NCBI GenBank assembly: GCA_003694975.1
Contig: RFJH01000193.1
Span: 1 to 6,569 of the forward strand
Origin: Anaerolineae bacterium
GTDB taxonomy: Bacteria > Chloroflexota > Anaerolineae > Anaerolineales > Villigracilaceae
DNA length: 6,569 bases
Direction: 5' to 3'
This document shows positions 1 through 5,771 of this stretch, one piece after another. The position numbers and the translations under genes were made by a program. Within the stretch, counting starts at the first letter, position 1. Every line of letters starts with the position of its first letter. Under the pieces are notes generated by a model, which searched no databases, was not told the origin of the DNA, and saw nothing but the letters and a program-made list of their open reading frames with translations.

Positions 1-16
1 AGAAACCGTTTTTATC

Positions 17-27
17 AAGGAGAAGGA
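17..27 (+). promoter_or_regulatory. Ribosome binding site of the Hsp20 gene
   Basis: AAGGAG at 17-22, followed by a second AAGGA at 23-27, lies just before the ATG at 31. The first copy gives an 8-nt spacing and supports that ATG as the start. The promoter of the gene lies outside the window. Confidence 0.75.
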
Positions 28-30
28 ACA

Positions 31-423
31 ATGGCTCTTTACATTCAGGCTTATCCCCGTCGTCGTTGGCGCCGACACTTTCACATGGCGCAGATGGATG
101 CATGTGATATCTGGCTGCCGGTGAATATCCGCGAGGACGAAGACGCGTTTGAACTGACGGCGCTGGTCCCTGGCCTGAAGGCCGATGATCTGGACATTCA
201 GGTGATCGAGGACGTTCTTCGGATCGAAGGGGAATATAAGACGGAAGATGGTGAGTACCTTCTGCAGGAACTTCCTGTGGGGACCTTCCGCCGCACGTTG
301 CGTTTCTCCACCCCGCTGGATGCGGAGCACGTGGAAGCGACCATCAAGGATGGCGTGTTGACGCTGCATCTGCCGAAAGCGGAGTCTGCCCGGCCAAAGC
401 GCATCAAGATTGCGAGCAAGTAA
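31..423 (+). CDS. hsp20: Small heat shock protein, Hsp20/alpha-crystallin family
   Basis: An ATP-independent holdase chaperone of 130 residues. By family knowledge it forms oligomers in the cytoplasm, binds unfolding proteins and passes them to DnaK/ClpB. A short basic, aromatic N-terminal arm (residues 1-22, rich in Arg/His/Trp) precedes an alpha-crystallin domain at about 28-118. The domain begins with the usual LPVNIREDEDAFELTALVPGL-type strand pattern (seen from L29 on). It carries the family signature A-x3-DGVL at 103-110 followed by TLHLPK. The C-terminal tail ends with an I-x-I motif (I125-K-I127), used in this family to dock dimers into larger oligomers. The length is at the short end of the usual 140-160 residues because the N-terminal arm is brief. 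A good Shine-Dalgarno sequence supports the ATG. The gene ends in its own terminator, so it is probably the last or only gene of its transcript. Confidence 0.95.
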   Translation: MALYIQAYPRRRWRRHFHMAQMDACDIWLPVNIREDEDAFELTALVPGLKADDLDIQVIEDVLRIEGEYKTEDGEYLLQELPVGTFRRTLRFSTPLDAEHVEATIKDGVLTLHLPKAESARPKRIKIASK

Positions 424-444
424 AGTAAGCCGGTGTCTTCCTCG

Positions 445-486
445 CGCGCGAAAGCCTGCCTCCGGGCGGGCTTTCGCGCGTCTTTA
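445..486 (+). terminator. Intrinsic terminator after the Hsp20 gene
   Basis: A 15-bp stem pairs 445-459 with 466-480 (CGCGCGAAAGCCTGC with GCGGGCTTTCGCGCG, one G-T wobble). The loop is 460-465, and c460/g465 can extend the stem. It begins 22 nt after the stop codon and is followed by the short T-rich run TCTTTAT. The T-tract is weak, but the stem is strong and placed as expected for a Rho-independent terminator. Confidence 0.8.
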
Positions 487-503
487 TAGTCTGTACCCTA
501 CAT

Positions 504-767
504 GCTCGCTCTACCCAGCGCGGGCGCTCGCTCGCCGACGCTCTCCGAGTAGACCGAGCGCAGCGAGGTCGTGTCAAGGAGAGTCCCTCGGTACGAGCAC
601 TACGTGCTCTATTCGGGGCGCGCCCCTCGGTACGCGCCCTAACGGGCGCACTCGGGGCGCGCGTTTGTGCCGGTCTCCTTGGGGAACGAGTCCGCTTCGT
701 CCGCTCTCCGAGGGGCGACAACTGCTGAGCAGGTGTTCACAACTCGCGAGGGGCTTCGCGGCGCGAG
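504..767. repeat. Gene-free stretch packed with GC-rich inverted repeats
   Basis: No credible coding sequence lies between 424 and 819; frames that stay open here are Arg/Ser/Pro-rich, with no family resemblance. The stretch is instead full of short palindromes. They are: a 5-bp stem 517-521/524-528; CTCTCC 541-546 with GGAGAG 578-583, enclosing GACC 552-555 with GGTC 567-570; two tandem hairpin units at 585-661; a weaker hairpin at about 683-702; and CTCGCG 743-748 with CGCGAG 762-767. CGCTCTCCGAG occurs twice (539-549 and 702-712). CCCTCGG occurs at 585 and 624 on the plus strand and at 708-714 on the minus strand. The pattern resembles REP- or MITE-like intergenic repeats or a structured RNA. 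The sequence alone does not decide between these. Confidence 0.65.
585..661. repeat. Two tandem hairpin units, 39-nt period, with exchanged stems
   Basis: Both units begin with CCCTCGGTAC (585-594 and 624-633) and end with TCGGGGCGCG (613-622 and 652-661), exactly 39 nt apart. Between these identical flanks the stems differ. Unit 1 has GAGCAC 595-600 pairing with GTGCTC 604-609 across loop TAC. Unit 2 has GCGCCC 634-639 pairing with GGGCGC 644-649 across loop TAAC. Each stem is perfectly self-complementary although the two share little sequence, as expected if the fold and not the sequence is kept. The junction of the units forms a perfect 12-nt palindrome, GGGGCGCGCCCC (615-626). Its function is unknown. 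Confidence 0.75.
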
Positions 768-784
768 CCGGGGTGTTCTCGCGT

Positions 785-790
785 TATAAT
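785..790 (+). promoter_or_regulatory. -10 box of the lipoprotein operon promoter
   Basis: A perfect TATAAT lies 29 nt before the GTG start at 820, predicting a leader of about 20-25 nt. At 16-18 nt spacing upstream there is no good TTGACA. The -35 position falls on the right arm of the 743-767 hairpin (CGCGAG, 762-767). The promoter may therefore need an activator or rely on the -10 alone. This rests on motif match and position only. Confidence 0.55.
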
Positions 791-819
791 GGGCGCATAC
801 TTTTTTCAAGAGAGGAACC

Positions 820-1848
820 GTGTCTCGCAAAGTTGCCTTCCTGTTCTTCGGATGGTTGCTGCTCGTGATGGTGTTGGCCGGCTGTGGACGTTCTACGGCG
901 GTCCCATCGTTGCAGGCGCCGACCGATACGCCCATTTCCCTCCCCTCTCCAACCCCGACGCCGGTTTCTCCGCTGGTAATGCTCATCGTGCCGGCGGATA
1001 TGAACCCTGACCTCTCCAACCTGTATCAGGCTACTCTCTACGACCTGGCGCAACAAAGCGGATACCGCTACCAGGTGCGGAACACGCTTACCACCTCCGA
1101 CCTGCAGGAACCGGGCCTGAGCATTGTGGTCGCTTTGCCTCCCGACCCCGGCCTGACCGAACTGGCCGCCGCGGCGCCGAATGTGCAATTTCTGGCCGTT
1201 GATATTCCCGGCCTGACCGCCGGTGGCAACCTGAGCGTCCTGGGGTCGGAGATCGGTCGCCCTGACATCCCCGCCTTCCTTGCCGGATACATCGCCGCCA
1301 TGATCACCGAAGACTATCATATCGGTATGATCATCCCTGCCGAAAACGAGGAAGCCCAACGCGCCCTGGCTGCCTATCGTAACGGTAAGACGTTCTATTG
1401 TGGACTGTGTAACCCCTGGGCAGGTCCGTTTTACGAGTACCCCCTATGGGTTGAAATCCCCACCGATGAATCCCCTGGCGCCTACGGTGCGTATGCAGAT
1501 TTCCTTATCATTCAACGCCATGTCGAAACGCTTTATCTTCATCCCGACGTCGCCACGCCCGAACTGATGACGTATATCGCGACCACCGGCGCGTGGCAGA
1601 TCGGGACCGTATCGCCGCCCCAACCACAACTCCCCGGCTGGGTCGTCACCATTCAACCCGATGTCATTCAGGCGATTAAAAACATCTGGCCGAACCTGGT
1701 CGCCGGGCAAGGAGGGGTGGAGGTTGAGCCACCGCTGGTGATGGCCGATATCAACCCCGAATTGCTCACGCCGGGGAAACAACGTCTGGCCGAGGAAGTC
1801 CTGCGCGGTTTGTTGGATGGGACCATCGGCACCGGTGTTGAACCCTGA
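820..1848 (+). CDS. BMP family substrate-binding lipoprotein
   Basis: A probable extracytoplasmic solute-binding lipoprotein of 342 residues. Residues 1-21 form a lipoprotein signal peptide: basic SRK, hydrophobic stretch 5-18, lipobox L19-A20-G21 and lipidated C22. A Pro/Thr/Ser linker follows to about residue 50, then a periplasmic-binding fold. Two-lobed Rossmann-like strands are visible (LVMLIVPAD at 52-60, SIVVALPP at 101-108, VQFLAVDIP at 122-130). F153-LAGYIAAMITEDYHIGMI is the hallmark stretch of the Bmp/PnrA (Med) family, which binds nucleosides or other small ligands for ABC import. The GTG start is chosen because the signal peptide begins there and GAGAGG lies just upstream, at short spacing. 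No permease or ATPase gene is nearby, so it is an orphan and its ligand is unknown. Unusual is an internal C194-G-L-C197 pair in the exported domain. Downstream genes follow on the same strand after 48 bp with no terminator. Confidence 0.82.
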   Translation: MSRKVAFLFFGWLLLVMVLAGCGRSTAVPSLQAPTDTPISLPSPTPTPVSPLVMLIVPADMNPDLSNLYQATLYDLAQQSGYRYQVRNTLTTSDLQEPGLSIVVALPPDPGLTELAAAAPNVQFLAVDIPGLTAGGNLSVLGSEIGRPDIPAFLAGYIAAMITEDYHIGMIIPAENEEAQRALAAYRNGKTFYCGLCNPWAGPFYEYPLWVEIPTDESPGAYGAYADFLIIQRHVETLYLHPDVATPELMTYIATTGAWQIGTVSPPQPQLPGWVVTIQPDVIQAIKNIWPNLVAGQGGVEVEPPLVMADINPELLTPGKQRLAEEVLRGLLDGTIGTGVEP

Positions 1849-1883
1849 GTTCGGTTGGTTGAAGGAAGCCGCCATCCATCGGG

Positions 1884-1890
1884 AAAGGAG
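1884..1890 (+). promoter_or_regulatory. Ribosome binding site that decides the zinc-ribbon gene start
   Basis: AAAGGAG at 1884-1890 sits 6 nt before the ATG at 1897. It favours that start over the upstream TTG at 1855 and the GTG at 1894, neither of which has a comparable site at proper spacing. Confidence 0.75.
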
Positions 1891-1896
1891 ACTGTG

Positions 1897-2331
1897 ATGC
1901 AAATCCGTTGCATGTATTGTCATACCATGTTCACACTCACACGGGAAGAGATGCTCGTCGCACTGCATACCCTGCGCGAAGAGAACTTACAGCACTACGA
2001 TGCTCCCTGCCCTCGTTGTCGACGGGCCACCCCCGTGGCGCGCAAGCGCCTGGAATGGGCAAACCCCAATTGGGAGCAGGCGTATGAGGAAATGTTGAAG
2101 GAAGCCGAGAAAGCAGAGCAGGAACAGGCCGCTTTGGCGGCGGAGGCGACAAAGACGCCCCCCAAAGAGGAAAAGAAGACCTCCTCGCGAAAACGTCACG
2201 GCAGCAAGAAAAGCACTGCACAGCCGGCAAAAACACCGAGCAAGAAAAAGCCATCCGCTGCTAAAGGAAAGGGCGCAAGCAAAGCAAAGAAAAGCGCCGG
2301 GCGTTCCACGGCGAAAAAGGCGAAGAAATGA
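1897..2331 (+). CDS. Zinc-ribbon protein with histone H1-like basic tail
   Basis: A 144-residue protein of unknown function. The N-terminus carries two CxxC knuckles, C5-M-Y-C8 and C38-P-R-C41, spaced as in a treble-clef or zinc-ribbon fold that should bind one zinc ion. The helix-like segment between them (residues 15-33, TREEMLVALHTLREENLQ) is longer than in a minimal ribbon. Residues 55-90 are acidic and helical, rich in Glu and Ala. From about residue 92 the protein is a low-complexity Lys/Ala/Ser/Pro tail (KKPSAAKGKGASKAKK-type), like histone H1 C-termini and the tails of some bacterial HU proteins. The tail suggests electrostatic binding to DNA or RNA, but this is inference. The first Met after the strong ribosome binding site gives the start. 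The stop overlaps the HAD gene start (ATGA at 2328-2331), so translation of the two is probably coupled. Confidence 0.8.
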   Translation: MQIRCMYCHTMFTLTREEMLVALHTLREENLQHYDAPCPRCRRATPVARKRLEWANPNWEQAYEEMLKEAEKAEQEQAALAAEATKTPPKEEKKTSSRKRHGSKKSTAQPAKTPSKKKPSAAKGKGASKAKKSAGRSTAKKAKK

Positions 2332-2927
2332 GCCTGCGCGCCGTCTGCGTTGACTTTGGCGGCGTCCTCGTCCGCACGGAGCATGAGGCGCCGCGTGAAC
2401 ACCTCGCCCAGCGCCTGGGGCTGGACTATGAGGCGCTGTACCGCCTGGTTTTCGAGAGTAAGTCCAGTCGCAGAGCCTCGGTAGGCGAAATCAGTGCGGA
2501 AGAGCACTGGAACGAGGTCGCCCGTCACCTGGGGATACCCCCTTCGGAGATCGAATCTGTGCGCAGCCAGTTCTTCGCCGGTGACTTCGTAGACCATCGC
2601 CTGTTAGGTTTTCTTCGCTCCCTGCGCCCGTCGTATAAAACGGCGCTGATTTCCAATGCCTGGAGCGACCTGCGCGAGTACATCACCCGCCAGGGGTTTG
2701 CAGATGTCTTCGACGCGATGGTCATCTCGGCGGAGGTGGGGGTGATGAAGCCCGATGAGCGCATTTACCGCATCGCCTTGGAACGGCTGGGAGTCCGCCC
2801 CGAGGAGGCCCTCTTCGTGGACGATTTCGAGGTCAATGTGGAAGGCGCCCGGTCATTGGGGATGCGCGGGATTCACTTTCGCGCGCCGGAGCAGGCGCTG
2901 GCCGAATTGAGCCGCTTGTTGGGTTAG
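2328..2927 (+). CDS. HAD-superfamily hydrolase (subfamily IA, phosphatase-like)
   Basis: A cytoplasmic haloacid dehalogenase-type hydrolase of 199 residues, the usual size for this group. Motif I is V8-D-F-G-G-V13 with nucleophile D9; the second acidic position (D+2) is Gly, as in the DxGxV variants such as YihX and ACAD10-like members. A helical cap covers about residues 17-85. Motif II is S109-N110 in LISNAW, motif III is K141 in MKPDERIY, and motif IV is the D165-D166 pair in FVDDFEVNVEGA. These residues make phosphatase activity on a small phosphorylated metabolite the likeliest role; the substrate cannot be read from the sequence. The ATG overlaps the preceding stop, and only a weak AAGG lies upstream, pointing to translational coupling with the zinc-ribbon gene. 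Its stop codon overlaps that of the convergent glycosyltransferase. Confidence 0.9.
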   Translation: MSLRAVCVDFGGVLVRTEHEAPREHLAQRLGLDYEALYRLVFESKSSRRASVGEISAEEHWNEVARHLGIPPSEIESVRSQFFAGDFVDHRLLGFLRSLRPSYKTALISNAWSDLREYITRQGFADVFDAMVISAEVGVMKPDERIYRIALERLGVRPEEALFVDDFEVNVEGARSLGMRGIHFRAPEQALAELSRLLG

Positions 2928-4489
2928 CGCAGGTCGTACAAGTAAAGATACACCGAGGTTCCGGGCGAGCGGAATTCGCGTTTCCGTTCGCCCGCGTCGT
3001 TTAAATAGCCCAGGATGACCTCTTTCTCGTTGATGCCTTCGCGCTCGCGGACGTGGGTGAAGAGCACCCAGAGGCGCTTCGTGCCGCGCAGCGCGTTGAT
3101 CTCCTGTCGGTAGCCGTTCAGGTCCCCCCAGTGGTCTTCGCCGATGACGTAATGGCTATTCTCCAGGCCGTATTTGGGGGCATAGAAACGAAATGCCGGG
3201 CCTGCATAGTGATAGATATAAATCACGTCCCCCTCTTTGACGTGCTGGCGCAGGTAAGCCATGGCGGGGCGGATGTGCTCATAGTAGGTGGGGTGGATGA
3301 ACTCCTCGAGGGAGTTGGTGAAGGGGAAGAACAAAAGGTAGGCGGCCAATGCGAGGCTCAGGCCTCGGGAAAGCCGAGGTGAGCGGATCCACGCGCTCAG
3401 CCTCTCCACGCCAATGCCCAGGAGCAGGAAAGCCGGCGGCGCGGCGAAGAGCACCATGCGCCCGAGCAGGGGGTATTTGTGCAGGATGTTGGCTGTCAGT
3501 GCCAGCGCCAGCGTGAGCGCGGTCGCCGCGCCGAATTGCCATGCGCTCCGCCACCAGGATACCAGCCCGAGGAGGCATAACGCCAGGGCTATCCAGGGGA
3601 TGCCCCCAAGTCCCAGGGGGTTCTCGAAGAAGGCTACCCAGGTTCGCCAGAACCAGGGGAGGTTCGCCCAGAACGGCGAGGGGACGAACGCCTCTTCCCA
3701 AAATCCCTGCAAGAGTTCGCTGCCTGCCAGATAACGAAGGTGGACGAGGTAGGTGGCCGCCAAACTGACCACCCAGGCCAGCAATGCCAGAGAGACGTGG
3801 AGGATTTCTCGTCTCTCCCGCCGCAAGAGGTAGTGAAGGAACAAGGTCGCCCCAACGGCGGCGGCGACGAAGGCCGCCGGATGGGAAAACCACACCAGAA
3901 TCGCCCCCACGCCGCCGAGCAGGAGGAAATCCCACCTGCCGATTCGTCCCTCGATATGCCTCCCCAGCAGAGAGAACAGGATCAGGGTCGCCAGGACGTC
4001 GTCTATATATTGTTTGTTCTCGGCGGAGTAGTAAACCATGTACGGGCCGACGGCGAAGAGCGCCACGGCGATCGCGGCCCCGCTCCCTCCGAGGTAACGA
4101 CGGGCGAAGTACGCCATCAAGAGCAATGCCAGGCAGCCTACCAGCAGGGAGAACAGGCGGAAGGCGTACTCCGAATCGCCGAAGAGGAGTGTGCTCAGTT
4201 TGACGGCGAAGACGTATCCGATGGGGGCGCTTTGACCGTACTCCATCGGTTGCTGCGTCAACCCCCCGAAGGAGCGGTGCAAGATGTTCAAGGCCAGCAT
4301 GGCCTCGTCCAGCCAGAGGGCGCGTCTGGTGAGGAAGTGACGCAGGCGGAAGGCCAGCCCCAGGGCGGTGGCGAGGAGCAGCGTCAGATCGAGAGGACGC
4401 GAAGGGAGACGCGCCAGCATGCCCCTGGTCCGCGCGAGGCGCTCCCTCCAGGGCCGAGACTCGGGCGAGGGCGCAGGGACGAGGCTCAT
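2924..4489 (-). CDS. GT39-type (PMT-like) membrane glycosyltransferase
   Basis: A polytopic inner-membrane protein of 521 residues resembling the PMT_2/ArnT-like glycosyltransferases. These move a sugar from a polyprenyl-phosphate donor to protein, lipid or polysaccharide outside the membrane. TM1 at about 33-50 is followed by the catalytic-type loop LWLDEAM with D61-E62. The region around 86-128 (SAPIGYVFAVKL and following) and YYSAENKQYIDDVL at 153-165 are typical of the family. Roughly ten hydrophobic segments run to about residue 390, including the YPLLGRMVLFAAPPAFLLL stretch near 339-357. A soluble C-terminal domain (about 395-521) follows. The frame stays open upstream to 4663, but those 58 residues are a shadow of the next gene. 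The Met at 4489 gives a natural N-terminus, although no Shine-Dalgarno sequence stands before it. The AGGAGG at 4519-4524 is too far away, so reinitiation from the upstream gene is possible. Acceptor unknown. Confidence 0.87.
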   Translation of the reverse strand: MSLVPAPSPESRPWRERLARTRGMLARLPSRPLDLTLLLATALGLAFRLRHFLTRRALWLDEAMLALNILHRSFGGLTQQPMEYGQSAPIGYVFAVKLSTLLFGDSEYAFRLFSLLVGCLALLLMAYFARRYLGGSGAAIAVALFAVGPYMVYYSAENKQYIDDVLATLILFSLLGRHIEGRIGRWDFLLLGGVGAILVWFSHPAAFVAAAVGATLFLHYLLRRERREILHVSLALLAWVVSLAATYLVHLRYLAGSELLQGFWEEAFVPSPFWANLPWFWRTWVAFFENPLGLGGIPWIALALCLLGLVSWWRSAWQFGAATALTLALALTANILHKYPLLGRMVLFAAPPAFLLLGIGVERLSAWIRSPRLSRGLSLALAAYLLFFPFTNSLEEFIHPTYYEHIRPAMAYLRQHVKEGDVIYIYHYAGPAFRFYAPKYGLENSHYVIGEDHWGDLNGYRQEINALRGTKRLWVLFTHVREREGINEKEVILGYLNDAGERKREFRSPGTSVYLYLYDLR

Positions 4490-4514
4490 TGTTCGGGTGT
4501 GGGTCGGGAAACGG

Positions 4515-4859
4515 TCAGTCCTCCTGAGCGGTTTCAGCAGGAGGTTCGTCCTCTTCCGCTTCCAGGCGGTCGAGGTAGATGTCCAGTCCCAGGTTGAGGG
4601 CCTGGGCGATGCCTTGCAGGAGCAGGAAATAGAACACGCCGAAGATGGGCCGCGAGAGCACACTGACGAAAATCATCACGCGGTCATTCCACGCGGCGGG
4701 GAGGTCGAGCGGCCAGTTGGTGACGATGGAGTAGAGGTCGTTGCCGAAATTCGCCAGGGTGATGAGCAACACCAGCCAGGCGACGATGTTCGCGGCGGCG
4801 CTGATGCGGAAGATGGCGTTCTCGTTGTGCAGGGTCTCGGGCTCGTTCGCTATAGACAT
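4515..4859 (-). CDS. Small two-TM membrane protein of unknown function
   Basis: A 114-residue protein that I do not recognise. Residues 16-38 and about 61-84 are hydrophobic and should cross the membrane, joined by a loop rich in Asn, Pro and Trp. An amphipathic segment (85-100) and a strongly acidic tail (EAEEDEPPAETAQED) follow. The even number of membrane segments puts both ends on the same side, probably the cytoplasm. The start is taken at 4859 because GAGGAG lies 6 nt upstream. An in-frame ATG at 4901 would add 14 residues but lacks a ribosome binding site; it could only work as a leaderless start. The gene ends 25 bp before the glycosyltransferase start on the same strand, so the two are probably co-transcribed. 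A link to the glycosyltransferase is suggested only by position. Confidence 0.8.
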   Translation of the reverse strand: MSIANEPETLHNENAIFRISAAANIVAWLVLLITLANFGNDLYSIVTNWPLDLPAAWNDRVMIFVSVLSRPIFGVFYFLLLQGIAQALNLGLDIYLDRLEAEEDEPPAETAQED

Positions 4860-4865
4860 GAAAGG

Positions 4866-4871
4866 CTCCTC
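4866..4871 (-). promoter_or_regulatory. Ribosome binding site of the two-TM protein gene
   Basis: Read on the minus strand this is GAGGAG, 6 nt before the ATG at 4859. It decides the start in favour of 4859 over the in-frame ATG at 4901. Confidence 0.7.
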
Positions 4872-4874
4872 GGG

Positions 4875-4899
4875 AAAAATGAGCGCCGGAGGCCGGCGC
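4875..4899 (-). terminator. Hairpin plus T-tract in the leader of the two-TM gene
   Basis: A perfect 7-bp GC stem (GCGCCGG 4883-4889 with CCGGCGC 4893-4899, 3-nt loop) is followed on the minus strand by TCA and five T residues (4879-4875). It lies between the rsmI stop and the next gene's ribosome binding site. It may terminate rsmI transcription, or attenuate transcripts that enter the next gene. The short T-tract makes termination uncertain. Confidence 0.5.
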
Positions 4900-4908
4900 A
4901 TGGACGCA

Positions 4909-4914
4909 ATTATA
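4909..4914 (-). promoter_or_regulatory. -10-like box upstream of the two-TM gene
   Basis: The minus strand reads TATAAT here, 8 nt after the rsmI stop codon. A transcript would start near 4902, so the leader would begin directly with the 4883-4899 hairpin. No clear -35 hexamer is seen at 16-18 nt, where the sequence is the end of rsmI. Confidence 0.4.
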
Positions 4915-4922
4915 CACGGGAA

Positions 4923-5738
4923 TCATCGCCGGATACGGCGATATACCTCGCGCCGTGGCCAGCCGGATTCGGAAGCAAGGCGTTTCGCCAACGCGGAGGG
5001 CGCCTCGCCGCTCGCCAGGCCGGTGCGGATGGCGGCGGACAGTTCCTCTTCCGACCATCGTTCGTCGGCTATCCTGTGCCCCTCTACGACGAGGACGAAT
5101 TCGCCACGCGGCGCCGTCCGTGTGAAATGTTCGCGCGCTTCGGAAATCCTGCCACGGAAGAATTCTTCGTGGAGTTTGGTCAGTTCGCGCGCCATGGCGA
5201 TTCGCCGGTCGCCGAGGACGGCTTCCAGGTCGGCGAGGGAGGCGAGCAGGCGATGCGGCGTTTCGAGGAAGAGCAGGGTGTAGGGCAGGTCTTGTATCTC
5301 ATGGAGCGCTTTGCGGCGCGCCTGGGTTTTGCGCGGCAGGTAACCCAGGTAGAGGAAAGCGTCCGTCGGCAGGCCGGAGGCGACCAGGGCGGCAATGGGC
5401 GCGGAAGGCCCCGGGATCGGGCTGACCTCGTGCCCGGCCTCCAGTACGGCGCATACCAGTTCGTAGCCCGGGTCGTTCAGTGCGGGCGTCCCCGCATCGG
5501 AGACCAGGGCGACATCCCCCTCTTCGAGCGCGGCCAGGACCTCGGGCAGGCGGCTCAGTTTGTTGTGCTCATGGTAACTGAGCATGGGGGTGTGGATATC
5601 GAAGTGCGTCAGGAGTTTTCCCGTCACGCGCGTATCCTCCGCCGCGATCAGGCGCACCTGACGCAATACGCGCACGGCGCGCGGGGAGAGGTCTTCCAGG
5701 TTGCCGATCGGCGTGGCGACGAGGTAGAGCGTGCTCAT
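4923..5738 (-). CDS. rsmI: 16S rRNA (cytidine1402-2'-O)-methyltransferase
   Basis: RsmI methylates the 2'-O of C1402 in 16S rRNA in the decoding centre, using S-adenosylmethionine. It belongs to the tetrapyrrole methylase (class III) fold. The 271 residues are close to the E. coli length of 286. Family motifs appear in order: LYLVATPIGNLEDLSPRA (4-21), AEDTR (33-37), SYHEHN (54-59), LVSDAGTPALNDPG (78-91), IPGPSA (108-113) with SGLPTDAFLYLGYLP (121-135), and ARELTKLHEEFFRG (183-196). A small C-terminal helical domain ends in WPRREVYRRI. Nothing essential appears to be missing. The ATG at 5738 begins exactly at the usual MSTLYLVATPIGN N-terminus. There is no ribosome binding site, and a TACAAT box lies 7 nt upstream, so translation is probably leaderless. 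Downstream genes run in the same direction after 63 bp. Confidence 0.96.
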   Translation of the reverse strand: MSTLYLVATPIGNLEDLSPRAVRVLRQVRLIAAEDTRVTGKLLTHFDIHTPMLSYHEHNKLSRLPEVLAALEEGDVALVSDAGTPALNDPGYELVCAVLEAGHEVSPIPGPSAPIAALVASGLPTDAFLYLGYLPRKTQARRKALHEIQDLPYTLLFLETPHRLLASLADLEAVLGDRRIAMARELTKLHEEFFRGRISEAREHFTRTAPRGEFVLVVEGHRIADERWSEEELSAAIRTGLASGEAPSALAKRLASESGWPRREVYRRIRR

Positions 5739-5745
5739 CGGGGGT

Positions 5746-5751
5746 ATTGTA
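5746..5751 (-). promoter_or_regulatory. -10-like box of rsmI, suggesting a leaderless mRNA
   Basis: On the minus strand the sequence reads TACAAT, 7 nt before the rsmI ATG. A transcript starting at the normal distance would begin at or next to the A of the start codon. No Shine-Dalgarno sequence is present (the six bases before the ATG are mostly C). The -35 match is poor. Confidence 0.45.
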
Positions 5752-5771
5752 TCATCTCCGCCCTGGAGTGT

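Noticed and set aside
585..661. Possible CRISPR-like or direct-repeat array
   Set aside because: There are only two units, the repeated parts are 10-nt flanks, and the variable parts are self-complementary stems and not spacers. No cas gene is present.
410..868. Open frame spanning the end of hsp20, the hairpin region and the lipoprotein start
   Set aside because: It runs through a terminator and a palindrome array, is Arg/Ser/Pro-rich without a domain, and overlaps two well-supported genes.
2328..2927. Missing second aspartate in HAD motif I as a sign of an inactive enzyme
   Set aside because: The DFGGV variant with Gly at this position is common in a recognised HAD-IA subgroup that includes active phosphatases, and all other catalytic residues are present.
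3740..4597. A 285-residue open frame on the plus strand opposite the glycosyltransferase
   Set aside because: It is the antisense shadow of a membrane-protein gene, rich in Gln/Glu/Gly/Arg, with no motif or ribosome binding site.
4490..4663. N-terminal 58-residue extension of the glycosyltransferase
   Set aside because: It overlaps the C-terminal half of the two-TM gene in another frame and has a Ser/Arg/Cys-rich shadow composition. The Met at 4489 precedes a normal family N-terminus.
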